Shown here: positions 19,233 to 28,580 of the stretch, piece after piece | How positions within the stretch are numbered: position 1 is the stretch's first letter | Layout of the letters: the number at the start of each line of letters is the position of its first letter | The notes under the pieces: generated by a model | What the model saw: the letters and a program-made list of their open reading frames with translations, nothing else | Database searches by the model: none | What the model was told of the DNA's origin: nothing | Program-made: the position numbers and the translations under genes | NCBI RefSeq assembly: GCF_002001175.1 | Contig: NZ_MUNT01000006.1 | Coordinates: 248,001-312,000, forward strand | Direction of reading: 5' to 3' | DNA length: 64,000 nucleotides | From: Rhodanobacter sp. C03 | Lineage (GTDB): Bacteria; Pseudomonadota; Gammaproteobacteria; Xanthomonadales; Rhodanobacteraceae

Positions 19233-19811
19233 CAAGCCGGGGGCGCCTACACGCCTGATGGCAAAGCCTATGTGGTCAAGTCTGCGTTGCGACACCTTCT
19301 GGCCACGGATAACGCAGGCGCTAACCAGTTCTACAACGACCTGTCCAATGAGGACAAGACACAGAACGGGACTACGCGGTACGTCGCTACGTCTGCACTG
19401 AATAAGGAGTTGTCGCGCCGGATCCAGGAGCCGCGGGACGTCTACAAGCTCGAGCGGCTCAAGGATGCTGAGCTCTGCGTAAACACCTTACGGGACGACC
19501 CTAAGCTCGAAAAGCTTCGAGCGTTGGCTGAGTCGCACATTCGCAAGATGCAGCCGAAGCTAAAGCAGCAGATGCTAAAGGCTGAGAGCATCACCGCTTG
19601 CCAGGTAAGCGGCGAGCCTCTGCAGCCGGACGCCGAAGTGCATCACATCGTGCGGCAAGCAGATCAGCCGGACAGAAGCCTCGATTCGACCAACCATCTA
19701 CTCATCAACAAACCTCCGCACCGGGAAATCCACGCCGCGGGAACTCACTCCTCCGAGGCGCTAGTTGCGCTCGCGCGTGAGAAGAATTGGCCCTACAAGC
19801 CTAGAACGTGA
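19233..19811 (+). pseudogene. HNH endonuclease-like gene, 5' truncated
   Basis: About 190 codons ending at 19811. The C-terminal part has an HNH-like core: CQVSGEPLQPDAEVHHIV, then NHLLINKPPHREIH. A charged helical region precedes it (DVYKLERLKDAELCVNTLRD, LAESHIRKMQPKLKQQMLKA). No convincing start codon or ribosome site is seen, and upstream the frame runs into the antisense of the DMT fragment. It is probably the tail of a mobile-element gene; a GTG at 19272 could in principle start a shorter protein. Confidence 0.6.
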
Positions 19812-19942
19812 TGGCCAGTCGGGCTGGCTCCGAAGGGAACCAGCTCTCGCGACACAGAACACGTCGACAGGCACGCATGTGTGTCCCTTGGTCATCCCAA
19901 ATTCTCGTCGAAACAGCTCGGAGTCGTACAATGGCTTCGGTC

Positions 19943-20019
19943 TGGGGGCATCTATGGGGGCACTTTCCTTTGAGTGGTCTGTGTGGCTCCATCTTATGCG
20001 AAGTTCGAGTCCCCTCTTG
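19943..20019 (+). repeat. Right-end junction 1: G-run motif plus tRNA-Leu 3'-end copy
   Basis: TGGGGGCATCTATGGGGGCAC (19943) is followed after 40 bases by GTTCGAGTCCCCTCTTG (20003-20019), an exact 17-bp copy of the tRNA-Leu 3' region. The same layout, gap-free, recurs at 56458-56543. The tRNA copy stops before the acceptor end (TTCTGGGCG follows instead of GGCACCA). It delimits the 7-kb decayed insertion. Sequence on either side between 19812 and 20064 shows no gene. Confidence 0.75.
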
Positions 20020-20064
20020 TTCTGGGCGCGGTGCAGCAACGGCCGTGCAGACCTCCGTAGGTGG

Positions 20065-21123
20065 TCAGGTTGTCGGTAGCGTGCAACTGCTGGCGCGTAC
20101 CACCAGTTGCACCGGGGTGATGATATAGCGTGATGCCGATAGCGGTTCGTGCAGTCGTTGCAGGATAAGCTCTGCCGCCTGCCGACCACGTTCACGTGGC
20201 GCGACCGCCAGCGTGGTCAACGGTGGTACACCCAGCGCGGCCTCGGCGATGTTGTCGAAGCCGGTAAGCGCGAAGTCATGGCCGGGTTGCATGCCGCGTT
20301 GACACAAGCCAAGCATCAGGCCAAGCGCCACTGCGTCGTTGTAGCAGACCGCGGCCGTCGGTGCGGGGCTGTGGGCAAACAAGGCGGGGCATTGCACCAC
20401 GGCGTCCACTCGGTTTGGTGCGCACTCGATGCGCCAGTGAGGCTTGATGCGCAAGCCGGCAGCTCGCATCGCCTCGGTGTAGCCGGCGAAGCGCTCGCGG
20501 CAGGAGCTGGAGTCCCGATGGCCGCCGAAGAAGGCGATATGCCGATGGCCTAGCGTGATCAAATGTTCGGTGGCGAGCCGCGCGCCGCGCTGGTTATCCA
20601 GCATCAGTCGATCCCAGTGCGCAACTTTCGGTGCGTTGCCGCCCAACTCGCGGTTGAACAGCAGCAACGGCGTCTGTGCGCCCACCGCCGCCAGTACGTG
20701 CGTGACATCACTGCCTTCGGCGGGCGACAGGATGATGCCTGCCGGCCCATGTTCTATCAGTGATCGAAGCACCGCCTGTTCGCGCCCGATCGATTCGCCG
20801 GTGCTGCCAAGCAGTGTGACGTAACCGGCTTCGCCCAGCTTCTCATCGACCCCGGATGCGAATTCGGCGAAGAACGGATTGGCCAGGTCGTTCAAGATCA
20901 ACGCGATGCTGGATGAGCTGCGCCGGCGCAGGTTGGCCGCAGCGCGGTTGTAGACGTAGTTCTGCCGAAGCAGTTCTTTCTCTACCTTGGCCCGGGTGAG
21001 TTTGTTCACCAGCGGGCTACCACGCAGTACCAGCGAGACGGTGGCGCGCGACACGCCGCAGCCAGCGGCGATATCGCTGAGTGTGGTCTTGCGATGGACA
21101 GGGGCGGTGCTTTCCGTAGCCAT
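20065..21123 (-). CDS. LacI family transcriptional regulator
   Basis: 352 residues. The N-terminal HTH is TLSDIAAGCGVSRATVSLVL with hinge NYVYNRAAANLRRR, followed by a periplasmic-binding-like sensor domain (ALILNDLANPFFAEFASGV; LLFNRELGG; AVCYNDAVALGLM; FALTGFDNI). I chose the ATG at 21123, about 15 residues before the HTH, rather than the upstream one at 21198. It is divergent from the beta-mannosidase gene and is the likely sensor of an N-glycan sugar, by analogy with the LacI-type NagQ of Xanthomonas; that is an inference. Confidence 0.92.
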   Translation of the reverse strand: MATESTAPVHRKTTLSDIAAGCGVSRATVSLVLRGSPLVNKLTRAKVEKELLRQNYVYNRAAANLRRRSSSSIALILNDLANPFFAEFASGVDEKLGEAGYVTLLGSTGESIGREQAVLRSLIEHGPAGIILSPAEGSDVTHVLAAVGAQTPLLLFNRELGGNAPKVAHWDRLMLDNQRGARLATEHLITLGHRHIAFFGGHRDSSSCRERFAGYTEAMRAAGLRIKPHWRIECAPNRVDAVVQCPALFAHSPAPTAAVCYNDAVALGLMLGLCQRGMQPGHDFALTGFDNIAEAALGVPPLTTLAVAPRERGRQAAELILQRLHEPLSASRYIITPVQLVVRASSCTLPTT

Positions 21124-21447
21124 AGTCGAATCTGCTGATTGGAACGATCCAAATGTAACCGAAATCGGAACGTGCAACGGCATATTGCAACGCGACATGC
21201 ATCGCCACGAGGCGAATGCTAACGTGCGGTATAGATCGATCTAAACCCGGGGATTAGTAAAACATTCCGTATCGCTTGCACCAGCGGTCTGGAGCCTGCC
21301 GGTGATACTTGGGGCGGAACATAAGCACAAGGCAACGCGGCTCCGGTGGAAGTTACTGGTGTGCGCATGTTTCATGCCCTGGACCCGGCACTGAATGCCC
21401 GTCTGCTGCGTCATCACGAACCCATACCGCCGCATACAGGTATTCAC
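21124..21447. promoter_or_regulatory. Divergent lacI / beta-mannosidase control region with LacI-type operator
   Basis: The 324-bp gap contains TAGATCGATCTA (21232-21243), a 12-bp perfect palindrome with the central CG typical of LacI-family operators. With flanks, TATAGATC/GATCTAAA matches at 7 of 8 arm positions. It lies about 110 bases from the regulator start and 205 from the mannosidase start. Confidence 0.6.
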
Positions 21448-24156
21448 ATGACTGCACCGATCAGCCTAACCAGATCACGCGCGAATCGATCAGATACGCA
21501 TCGATCAAGTACGAAGCGCTGCCTGGTCCGGTCTGCCGGCATGCTGCTGGCACTCCTGCTGCCGATGCTGGGCGCAGCCGCGCCATTGACGACGCAAATG
21601 CTGGACAGCGGCTGGCAGTTCCGCCTCGCTCCCGGCGACAGCCATGCCACGGATCACCCGAAAGCTGCTTTGTGGCAACTCGCTACGGTGCCGGGGACGA
21701 TACAGACCGATCTGATGGCGGCAAAGCTGGTCGCCGATCCGTTCTACCGCGATAACGAAGCGCAGATTCAGTGGGTCGGCCTGTCTGACTGGCAGTATCG
21801 AACGTCTATCAACGTCGACCATGCCACGCTGGCGCGCCAACACGTCGAGCTGGTGCTGGATGGCCTGGATACTTTTGCCGACGTTTATTTGAACGGCAAG
21901 AAGCTTATCGCCGCCGACAACATGTTTCGGCGCTGGCGGGTGCCAGTGGCCTCGCTGCTTCATGAAGGCGCGAATACGCTGGAGGTGCGGTTGTACTCGC
22001 CGATCAAGCGGCTGCAACCGTGGCTGCTCAAGCAGCCGTACGCGCTACCGGGCGAGTTCGATTCGTCGTTCGGCGACGAGCCCAAGGGCAAACAGACGGC
22101 CAATTACATACGCAAGGCCAACTACCAATACGGCTGGGATTGGGGCCCGCGTATCGTTACCGAAGGTATCTGGAAGGATGTGCACCTGGACAGTTGGGAG
22201 GCAACGCGCGTCGCTGATTTTCATGTCGAGCAGGTGCACATTGCCAAGTCGGCGGCGCAGGTTAACGCGCAATTCGACATGGAGACGGACGTCATTGAGT
22301 CGCTGCATGTGAGCGTTGATGTGATCGGGCCGGATGGCAAGCCGGTGGATCGTATCGAGCGCGATATCACGGTCGATCCCGGCAGCAACCAGGTTAGCCT
22401 GCCGCTGCGCATCGCTGACCCGAAGCTGTGGTATCCAGCCGGGTACGGCGCGCAGGACATGTATACCTTCAAGGCCAGCATTCGTGACGCCGCTGGCGAA
22501 TTGTACGAAGCCCAGCAGGCCACTGGCTTGCGCACCATCGAATTGCGTCGGCAAAAGGATCAGTGGGGCAGGAGCTTCGAGTTCGTCATCAACGGCATCC
22601 CGGTGTTTGCCAAGGGCGCCAATCTGATCCCGTTCGACAGCTTCCCGACGCGCGTCACGGATGCGCAGATGCGTCATGTCCTGGAGTCCGCGCGCGACGC
22701 CAACATGAACATGCTGCGCATGTGGGGTGGCGGCTATTACGAGTCGGATCGCTTCTACGAGATGGCCGACCGCCTGGGCATCATGATCTGGCAGGAATTC
22801 ATGTTCGGCGGTGCGATACCGCCGAACGACATGGCCTACACCGAGAACACGCGGCAGGAAGCGATCGAGCAGGTCAAACGGCTGCGCGATCATCCCAGCA
22901 TCGTGCTGTGGTGTGGCAACAACGAGGTGCAGACGGGCTGGGAAACCTGGTCCGATCGCGAAGCTTTCAAGAAAACGATTTCGGCGGACGAGCGCGAGCG
23001 CATCGCCGCAGGCATGGTCAACCTGTTCGGCAAGGTGCTGCGCAATGTGGTGACGCGTTACGACAGCGACGTGCCATATTGGGCCAGTTCGCCGAGCACC
23101 GATTACGACGGACCGGCCAATGTGCTCGGCGACGGCGACTATCACTACTGGGACGTGTGGTCGGGTGATGCCAAGCCGGTTACCGAGTACCTCAATGTCA
23201 CGCCGCGTTTCCAGTCCGAATACGGTCTGCAGTCATTTCCGGTGATGCGCACCATCCGCGCGTTTGCCGAGCAGGGCGACCTGGAGTCGGAATCGCCGGT
23301 GATGCGCGCCCATCAGAAATACGATAGCGGCAACGGCAACAAACGCCTGTTGCTCTACATCACGCGTAGTTATGGCGAGCCTCGGGACTTCCCGGCCTTT
23401 GTCTATCTCAGCCAGGTCATGCAGGCCGACGGCATCCAGTTGGCGGCCGAGCACCTGCGTGCATCGCGCCCGCAGTCGATGGGCTCGCTGTACTGGCAGC
23501 TCAACGATGTCTGGCCTGGCGCGTCCTGGTCCAGCATCGATTACTACGGTCGCTGGAAGGCGTTGCAGTTCCATGCGCGTCGTTTCTATGCGCCGTTGCT
23601 GATCGCTGCACTGCGGAACGATGGCAACACCACCGTTTCGCTGGTCTCCGATCGTACGACGCCTTTGGCTGCACATTGGCGCACGCGTGTGATGGATTTC
23701 GGCGGCAAGGTTCTAAGTGAGCATGAGCAAGCTGTCACCCTGCCGGCGTTGGCGAGCACCAAGGTTGCCAGCTACACCGATGCGCAATTGCTGCAGGGAG
23801 CTGACCCACATACGTCACTCGCCGTGTTCGAGCTTGTCGATGGCGATACAGTCGTCTCGCGCAATAGGGTGTTTTTCGACGAAGCGAAGAACCTGCAGCT
23901 GCCCGCGCCGAAGATTCGCACGCAGCTCCAGGTGGCTCCGCAGGGCCACATGCTGACGCTGACGGCAGGCAAGCTGGCGCGTGACGTGTGGGTTTCATTT
24001 GGCGATCTCGATGCCGAGGTATCCGACAACGCTTTCGATATCCTGCCAGGGCAGAGCGTTACCTTGGTGGTGCGCAGCAAGGCCACGCTCGACAAACTGC
24101 AGCATGCGCTGCAAGTGCAAAACCTGGCTGATGAGATGCGGGAGGCAGTGAACTGA
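21448..24156 (+). CDS. GH2 beta-mannosidase, exported
   Basis: 902 residues. A signal peptide (RSAGMLLALLLPMLGAAA) precedes the GH2 sugar-binding, immunoglobulin-like and TIM-barrel domains. The acid/base Glu is in VLWCGNNEVQTGW and the nucleophile Glu in RFQSEYGLQSFP. NYQYGWDWGPRIVTEGIW and RMWGGGYYESD are diagnostic for beta-mannosidases rather than beta-galactosidases. It would cleave the Man-beta1,4-GlcNAc bond of the N-glycan core. I chose the ATG at 21448 before the signal peptide; two in-frame ATGs lie upstream. The GH125 gene overlaps its stop by one base. Confidence 0.92.
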   Translation: MTAPISLTRSRANRSDTHRSSTKRCLVRSAGMLLALLLPMLGAAAPLTTQMLDSGWQFRLAPGDSHATDHPKAALWQLATVPGTIQTDLMAAKLVADPFYRDNEAQIQWVGLSDWQYRTSINVDHATLARQHVELVLDGLDTFADVYLNGKKLIAADNMFRRWRVPVASLLHEGANTLEVRLYSPIKRLQPWLLKQPYALPGEFDSSFGDEPKGKQTANYIRKANYQYGWDWGPRIVTEGIWKDVHLDSWEATRVADFHVEQVHIAKSAAQVNAQFDMETDVIESLHVSVDVIGPDGKPVDRIERDITVDPGSNQVSLPLRIADPKLWYPAGYGAQDMYTFKASIRDAAGELYEAQQATGLRTIELRRQKDQWGRSFEFVINGIPVFAKGANLIPFDSFPTRVTDAQMRHVLESARDANMNMLRMWGGGYYESDRFYEMADRLGIMIWQEFMFGGAIPPNDMAYTENTRQEAIEQVKRLRDHPSIVLWCGNNEVQTGWETWSDREAFKKTISADERERIAAGMVNLFGKVLRNVVTRYDSDVPYWASSPSTDYDGPANVLGDGDYHYWDVWSGDAKPVTEYLNVTPRFQSEYGLQSFPVMRTIRAFAEQGDLESESPVMRAHQKYDSGNGNKRLLLYITRSYGEPRDFPAFVYLSQVMQADGIQLAAEHLRASRPQSMGSLYWQLNDVWPGASWSSIDYYGRWKALQFHARRFYAPLLIAALRNDGNTTVSLVSDRTTPLAAHWRTRVMDFGGKVLSEHEQAVTLPALASTKVASYTDAQLLQGADPHTSLAVFELVDGDTVVSRNRVFFDEAKNLQLPAPKIRTQLQVAPQGHMLTLTAGKLARDVWVSFGDLDAEVSDNAFDILPGQSVTLVVRSKATLDKLQHALQVQNLADEMREAVN

Positions 24157-25634
24157 TGCCAGTGCCATCGGACGACATCTCCCTCGCGATGCCCACGCGT
24201 CGCGACATCCTGAAATGGTTTGGCACGGCGGCGGCCTCGGGCATGCTGGTGGGCCTCATGCCGCACATGGCTACGGCGGGCATGTTGTCGTCGCCGTATG
24301 TCAGCAAACGTCCGCCGGTGGGCAAGCGCAAGTTTGTCAGCGCTGCAGTGGAACGCCAGCTGGCAACGGTGAAGTCGGCCATCGGTGATCCGAAGCTCGC
24401 CTGGATGTTCGAGAATTGCTATCCGAACACGCTGGATACGACCGTCGAACTCGGGACACTCGACGGCAAGCCGGACACGTTCATCATCACCGGCGACATC
24501 GACGCCATGTGGCTGCGCGATTCGTCGGCGCAGGTGGTTCCCTATATTCCGTTGGCGAAGAACGATCCTGCTTTACAGCGACTGTTCCGTGGCCTGATCC
24601 GGCGACAGGCGCGCTGCATCCGGATCGATCCGTATGCCAACGCCTTCATGCCCGATCCACATGCGCCGCCACTGATCTGGGCACAGCATGACAGCACCGA
24701 CATGAAGCCCGGTGTCGGTGAGCGCAAATGGGAAATCGATTCGCTGTGTTATCCGATCCGCATGGCCCATGCCTACTGGCTGGCCACGGCGGACACTGAG
24801 CCGTTCGACGACGACTGGCGCACGGCGATGCGGCTCGTGCTCCAGACTTTCCGCGAGCAGCAGCGCAAGCACGATCACGGGCCTTATCACTTTCAACGCA
24901 CGTCCGAAGTACCGACCGAGACCCAATTCCTCGACGGTTATGGCAATCCGACGCGTCCGAACGGCATGATCCATTCGATGTTTCGTCCGTCGGACGACGC
25001 ATGCTTGTACCCGCTGTTCGTGCCGGCCAACCTGTTCGCCGTGGTCAGCCTGCGCCAGCTCGCGCAGATGACACGCGCGATCCATCACGACGATGCGTTC
25101 GCCTCGGACTGCGAGGCGCTGGCGCATGAAGTCGAACAGGCAGTGCAACGGGATGGTCGCATGCATGATGCCGACGGCCGCGCGTACTGGGCCTACGAAA
25201 TAGACGGTTTCGGCAATCAGCTGTTCATGGACGACGCCAATGCGCCGGGCCTGCTGAGCTTGCCTTACCTCGGCTGCTGCGATCGCGAGGATCCCGCATA
25301 TCGCCATACCCGCGACCTCGTGTGGAGCGCGCGCAACCCGTATTTCTTCAAGGGCAGGGCTGCCGAAGGCATCGGCGGTCCGCATGAGGGCCTGCGCATG
25401 ATCTGGCCGATGTCCATCATGATGTACGCGCAAACCAGCGACGATCAGACACAGATCCGTCAGTGCCTAACATGGTTGCGCGACACCGACGCGGGAACAG
25501 GATTCATGCACGAGGCATTCGATCAGGACGATCCCTCGCGCTTCACCCGCGGCTGGTTCGCCTGGGCGAATACCTTGTTCGGGGAACTCATCGTCGATGT
25601 GTATCGCAAGCATCCCGAGCTGCTGCGCGGCTGA
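24156..25634 (+). CDS. GH125 exo-alpha-1,6-mannosidase, Tat-exported
   Basis: 492 residues. The N-terminus carries a twin-arginine signal (PTRRDILKWFG, then a hydrophobic stretch ending MATAG). The (alpha/alpha)6 catalytic domain has ITGDIDAMWLRDSSAQV, QHDSTDMKPGVGERKWEIDS, YHFQR and RPSDDACLYPLFVPANLF, all conserved in GH125. These inverting enzymes remove alpha-1,6-mannose from N-glycans. It is translationally coupled to the GH2 gene (TGATG). An ATG eleven codons later (24189) also fits the Tat signal. Confidence 0.92.
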   Translation: MPVPSDDISLAMPTRRDILKWFGTAAASGMLVGLMPHMATAGMLSSPYVSKRPPVGKRKFVSAAVERQLATVKSAIGDPKLAWMFENCYPNTLDTTVELGTLDGKPDTFIITGDIDAMWLRDSSAQVVPYIPLAKNDPALQRLFRGLIRRQARCIRIDPYANAFMPDPHAPPLIWAQHDSTDMKPGVGERKWEIDSLCYPIRMAHAYWLATADTEPFDDDWRTAMRLVLQTFREQQRKHDHGPYHFQRTSEVPTETQFLDGYGNPTRPNGMIHSMFRPSDDACLYPLFVPANLFAVVSLRQLAQMTRAIHHDDAFASDCEALAHEVEQAVQRDGRMHDADGRAYWAYEIDGFGNQLFMDDANAPGLLSLPYLGCCDREDPAYRHTRDLVWSARNPYFFKGRAAEGIGGPHEGLRMIWPMSIMMYAQTSDDQTQIRQCLTWLRDTDAGTGFMHEAFDQDDPSRFTRGWFAWANTLFGELIVDVYRKHPELLRG

Positions 25635-25928
25635 ATGTGTAAGCTGCATCCGCAGCCTGCGGCAGCGATACCAGGGTCGATTTCGAGTGCCCAACGTAAT
25701 TTTCGCGACGCAACCGAAAGCCTGAATAAATGTAATTTAATCAACACATTGTGTCATATGAAAATAAATTTGGATCGTGACAAATTTTTCGATTACAGTC
25801 GTTGTACGGATCTCTGACCCGGTTCCGCCACAACAGTCGAGTGCGTCATGCACATGATCGGGACGACCACTCACCCCGAGCCTGTCGCTGACGCTTCCGC
25901 CCAGCGTTCAATTCACGGAGAAGCCCGC
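25635..25928. promoter_or_regulatory. Promoter region of the GH92 gene
   Basis: The gap is clearly AT-richer than its surroundings around 25730-25800. It contains CATATGAAAA at 25755, a motif also found upstream of glk-like gene 2 and, in variant form, before glk-like gene 1 and fucP. This suggests separate transcription of GH92 from GH2-GH125. Confidence 0.45.
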
Positions 25929-28394
25929 ATGGTGTCCCGCCGACAATTCCTACAAGGCATGGGCGCGCTTGCCGTGCTGGGTAGTCCGCTACCGGCCTTT
26001 GCCACGCGGTTTGCAGATGCCACGGGCGTGCAGAAGCAGGCAAGTGGGTTGTCGCCGCGAACCGGCGGTGTATCGCGGTATGTCGATCTGTTCATTGGCA
26101 CCGGCGGGCACGGTCATACCTATCCGGGTGCATCGATGCCGTTCGGCATGGTGCAGCTGAGCCCTGATACGAATGACGCAGGCTGGGATGCATCGTCGGG
26201 CTATCACCAGGCCGACGGCTCGATCATGGGCTTCTCGCATACGCATCTGAGCGGTACCGGTGCGGCCGACATGCTCGATGTGCTGGTGATGCCGGCGCAG
26301 GGTCCGGTCTTGCTGCAGCCGGGCGCGCGCGGCTTGCCGGATGTGAATTACCACTCGCAGTTCGACGGCGCGCCGGGTCCCGGGCCGCAGCTTACGGCGA
26401 ACAGCAAGGCGCATCCTGGCAACGGTTACCGTTCACGCTTCGATCGCGCGTCTGAGCACGCACGGCCCGGCTATTACACGGTACACCTGACCGATCACGA
26501 TATTCTTGCGGAACTGACTACCAGCATGCGCGCCGGCATGCATCGCTACACGTTCCACGGCAAGGGCGATGGCCACCTGCTGGTGGATCTGGCGCACGGT
26601 TTCCATGACGACTATAAAACGCCCTGCAAAGTCACCGATGCGCAACTGCGCGTAATCGGCAATGACACCTTGGTGGGCAGCCGCCACGTGCATCAATGGG
26701 CGGATGGTCGGCATATCTATTTCGCGATGAAGGTGTCGCGTCCGTTCTCGCAGGCGACGCTGTATTCGGAAGACGCCGCGGCGCCAAGTGGCACTAGCGA
26801 ACTGAAGGGCACGCATCTGAAGGCGGCGTTGCATATCGACGATGTCGCGCGCGAGCCGGTGCTGGTGAAGGTCGGCATTTCCGCCGTGGACATCGACGGC
26901 GCCCTGCGCAATCTGGAAACGGAAATGCCCGCCTGGGATTTCGACCAGCTGCAGCAAACAGCAGCTGAAACGTGGGAGCGCGAACTCAGCCGCATTCGCG
27001 TCGAAACGTCCTCGAGCCGCAACATGCGTGTCTTCTATACCGCGCTGTACCACACGATGCTGGCGCCGACGTTGTTCAGTGATGTCGATGGCCGCTATCG
27101 GGGCATGGATCTGAAGATCCACCAGGTGCCGGAAGGCCAGAACAACTACAGCACCTATTCGCTGTGGGATATCTATCGTGCGCAAGCGCCGCTGCTGACG
27201 CTGTATCAATCCGAGCGCGTGCCGGATTTCGTCAATTGCCTGGTGCGCATGGCCGAGGAAAGCCCGGAAGGCCCACCGGTGTGGCCGCTGCAAGGCGTCG
27301 AAACGGGCTGCATGATCGGCTACCACTCCGTGGTGCTTATTGCGGAAGCGCAGGCCAAGGGTTTTACCGGCATTGATTACGACAAGGCCTGGCCGATCTA
27401 TCGCAAGCGCGCGATGGATGACGACTATCGCGGCCTGCCTTATTACCGTAAGCTCGGCTACATCCCCAGCGACAAGGATTGGGAAGCGGTCAGCAAAACG
27501 TTGGAATACGCCTATGACGATTGGGCGGTCGCGCATCTGGCCGATGCGGCGGGCGAAAAGCAGTTGGCCGAAGCACTGCGCCAGCGCTCGCGTAACTATC
27601 GCAATGTGTTCGACAAGAAGATGAACTTCGTGCGCCCACGCGGTGTGAATGGTGAGTGGCTGGAACCGTTCGATCCACGCGGCATGGGCCATTCAAAACA
27701 GTGGCGCGACTTTACCGAATCCAATTCCTGGGAAGCCACCTTCCTCAACCAGCACGACCTGTACGCCTATATGGATTTGTTTGGGGGCCAGGACGTGTTC
27801 GAGCGCAAGCTGGATGAGCTGTTCACCACCAGCTCCAAGTTGCCGTCGGATGCGCCGCCGGATATCGCCGGCATGGTTGGCCAGTATTCGCACGGCAATG
27901 AGCCTGGCCATCACATGGCGTATCTCTATGCGTACACGGGCTCGCACTACAAGACGCAGGCGCGCGTGCGGATGCTGACCGTCACCATGTATCCGCCGGA
28001 ACCCGATGGCCTGGCCGGCAACGAAGACTGCGGCCAGATGAGCGCGTGGTACATCATGAGCGCACTGGGCTTGTATTCGGTCGATCCGGTCAGCACCAAC
28101 TATGTCTTCGGCAGCCCGTTGCTGGACAAGGCGGAGATCGACCTGACTGGCGGCCGCAAGTTGGAAATCCGTACCATCAACAATGGCCCGGACCGTCCGT
28201 ATATCCAGTCCATGACGTGGAACGGCAACCCGTGGACGCGCAGCTGGATCAGTCACGCCGAGCTGGTTGCTGGCGGCACGCTGGAATTCCATATGGGAGC
28301 CACACCGAACCGGCAATTTGGTGCCGATCCGGCGGATCGTCCGCCCGCCTTCGGCATGCCGGCTACGGCGGCGGTTTCCGTTGACGCAGTATGA
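25929..28394 (+). CDS. GH92 alpha-mannosidase, Tat-exported
   Basis: 821 residues. A Tat signal SRRQFLQGMGALAVLGSPL opens the protein. The GH92 signature follows: RYVDLFIGTGGHGHTYPGA, MPFGMVQLSPDTN, GFSHTHLSGTG, the catalytic-region GQYSHGNEPGHHMAYLY, and GNEDCGQMSAWYIMSALGLY. GH92 enzymes are Ca-dependent, inverting alpha-1,2/1,3-mannosidases of N-glycan processing. GGAGAA six bases before the ATG at 25929 decides the start against an in-frame ATG at 25848. No lipobox is seen. Confidence 0.95.
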   Translation: MVSRRQFLQGMGALAVLGSPLPAFATRFADATGVQKQASGLSPRTGGVSRYVDLFIGTGGHGHTYPGASMPFGMVQLSPDTNDAGWDASSGYHQADGSIMGFSHTHLSGTGAADMLDVLVMPAQGPVLLQPGARGLPDVNYHSQFDGAPGPGPQLTANSKAHPGNGYRSRFDRASEHARPGYYTVHLTDHDILAELTTSMRAGMHRYTFHGKGDGHLLVDLAHGFHDDYKTPCKVTDAQLRVIGNDTLVGSRHVHQWADGRHIYFAMKVSRPFSQATLYSEDAAAPSGTSELKGTHLKAALHIDDVAREPVLVKVGISAVDIDGALRNLETEMPAWDFDQLQQTAAETWERELSRIRVETSSSRNMRVFYTALYHTMLAPTLFSDVDGRYRGMDLKIHQVPEGQNNYSTYSLWDIYRAQAPLLTLYQSERVPDFVNCLVRMAEESPEGPPVWPLQGVETGCMIGYHSVVLIAEAQAKGFTGIDYDKAWPIYRKRAMDDDYRGLPYYRKLGYIPSDKDWEAVSKTLEYAYDDWAVAHLADAAGEKQLAEALRQRSRNYRNVFDKKMNFVRPRGVNGEWLEPFDPRGMGHSKQWRDFTESNSWEATFLNQHDLYAYMDLFGGQDVFERKLDELFTTSSKLPSDAPPDIAGMVGQYSHGNEPGHHMAYLYAYTGSHYKTQARVRMLTVTMYPPEPDGLAGNEDCGQMSAWYIMSALGLYSVDPVSTNYVFGSPLLDKAEIDLTGGRKLEIRTINNGPDRPYIQSMTWNGNPWTRSWISHAELVAGGTLEFHMGATPNRQFGADPADRPPAFGMPATAAVSVDAV

Positions 28395-28473
28395 GTGCCA
28401 TGCAGGCAGGTACACGAGTTTCGACTTGACTGCAGTGAAGTGATGCCGGCGCGGATGCAGGATCATGGGTTCT

Positions 28474-28506
28474 TCTCTGAGACGGCGAGCATCGCCGTCT
28501 CAGAGA
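28474..28506. terminator. Strong hairpin between convergent GH92 and GH29 genes
   Basis: A perfect 15-bp stem (TCTCTGAGACGGCGA / TCGCCGTCTCAGAGA) with a three-base loop. It lacks a T run, but the convergent position suggests a bidirectional terminator or RNA stabiliser. Confidence 0.7.
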
Positions 28507-28580
28507 GCCGTCATGCCGCCTGAGCGCATGGCCATGTGGTCAGCTAGTTCCCTATCGTGACTGACTCATCTTTCGGAAGA

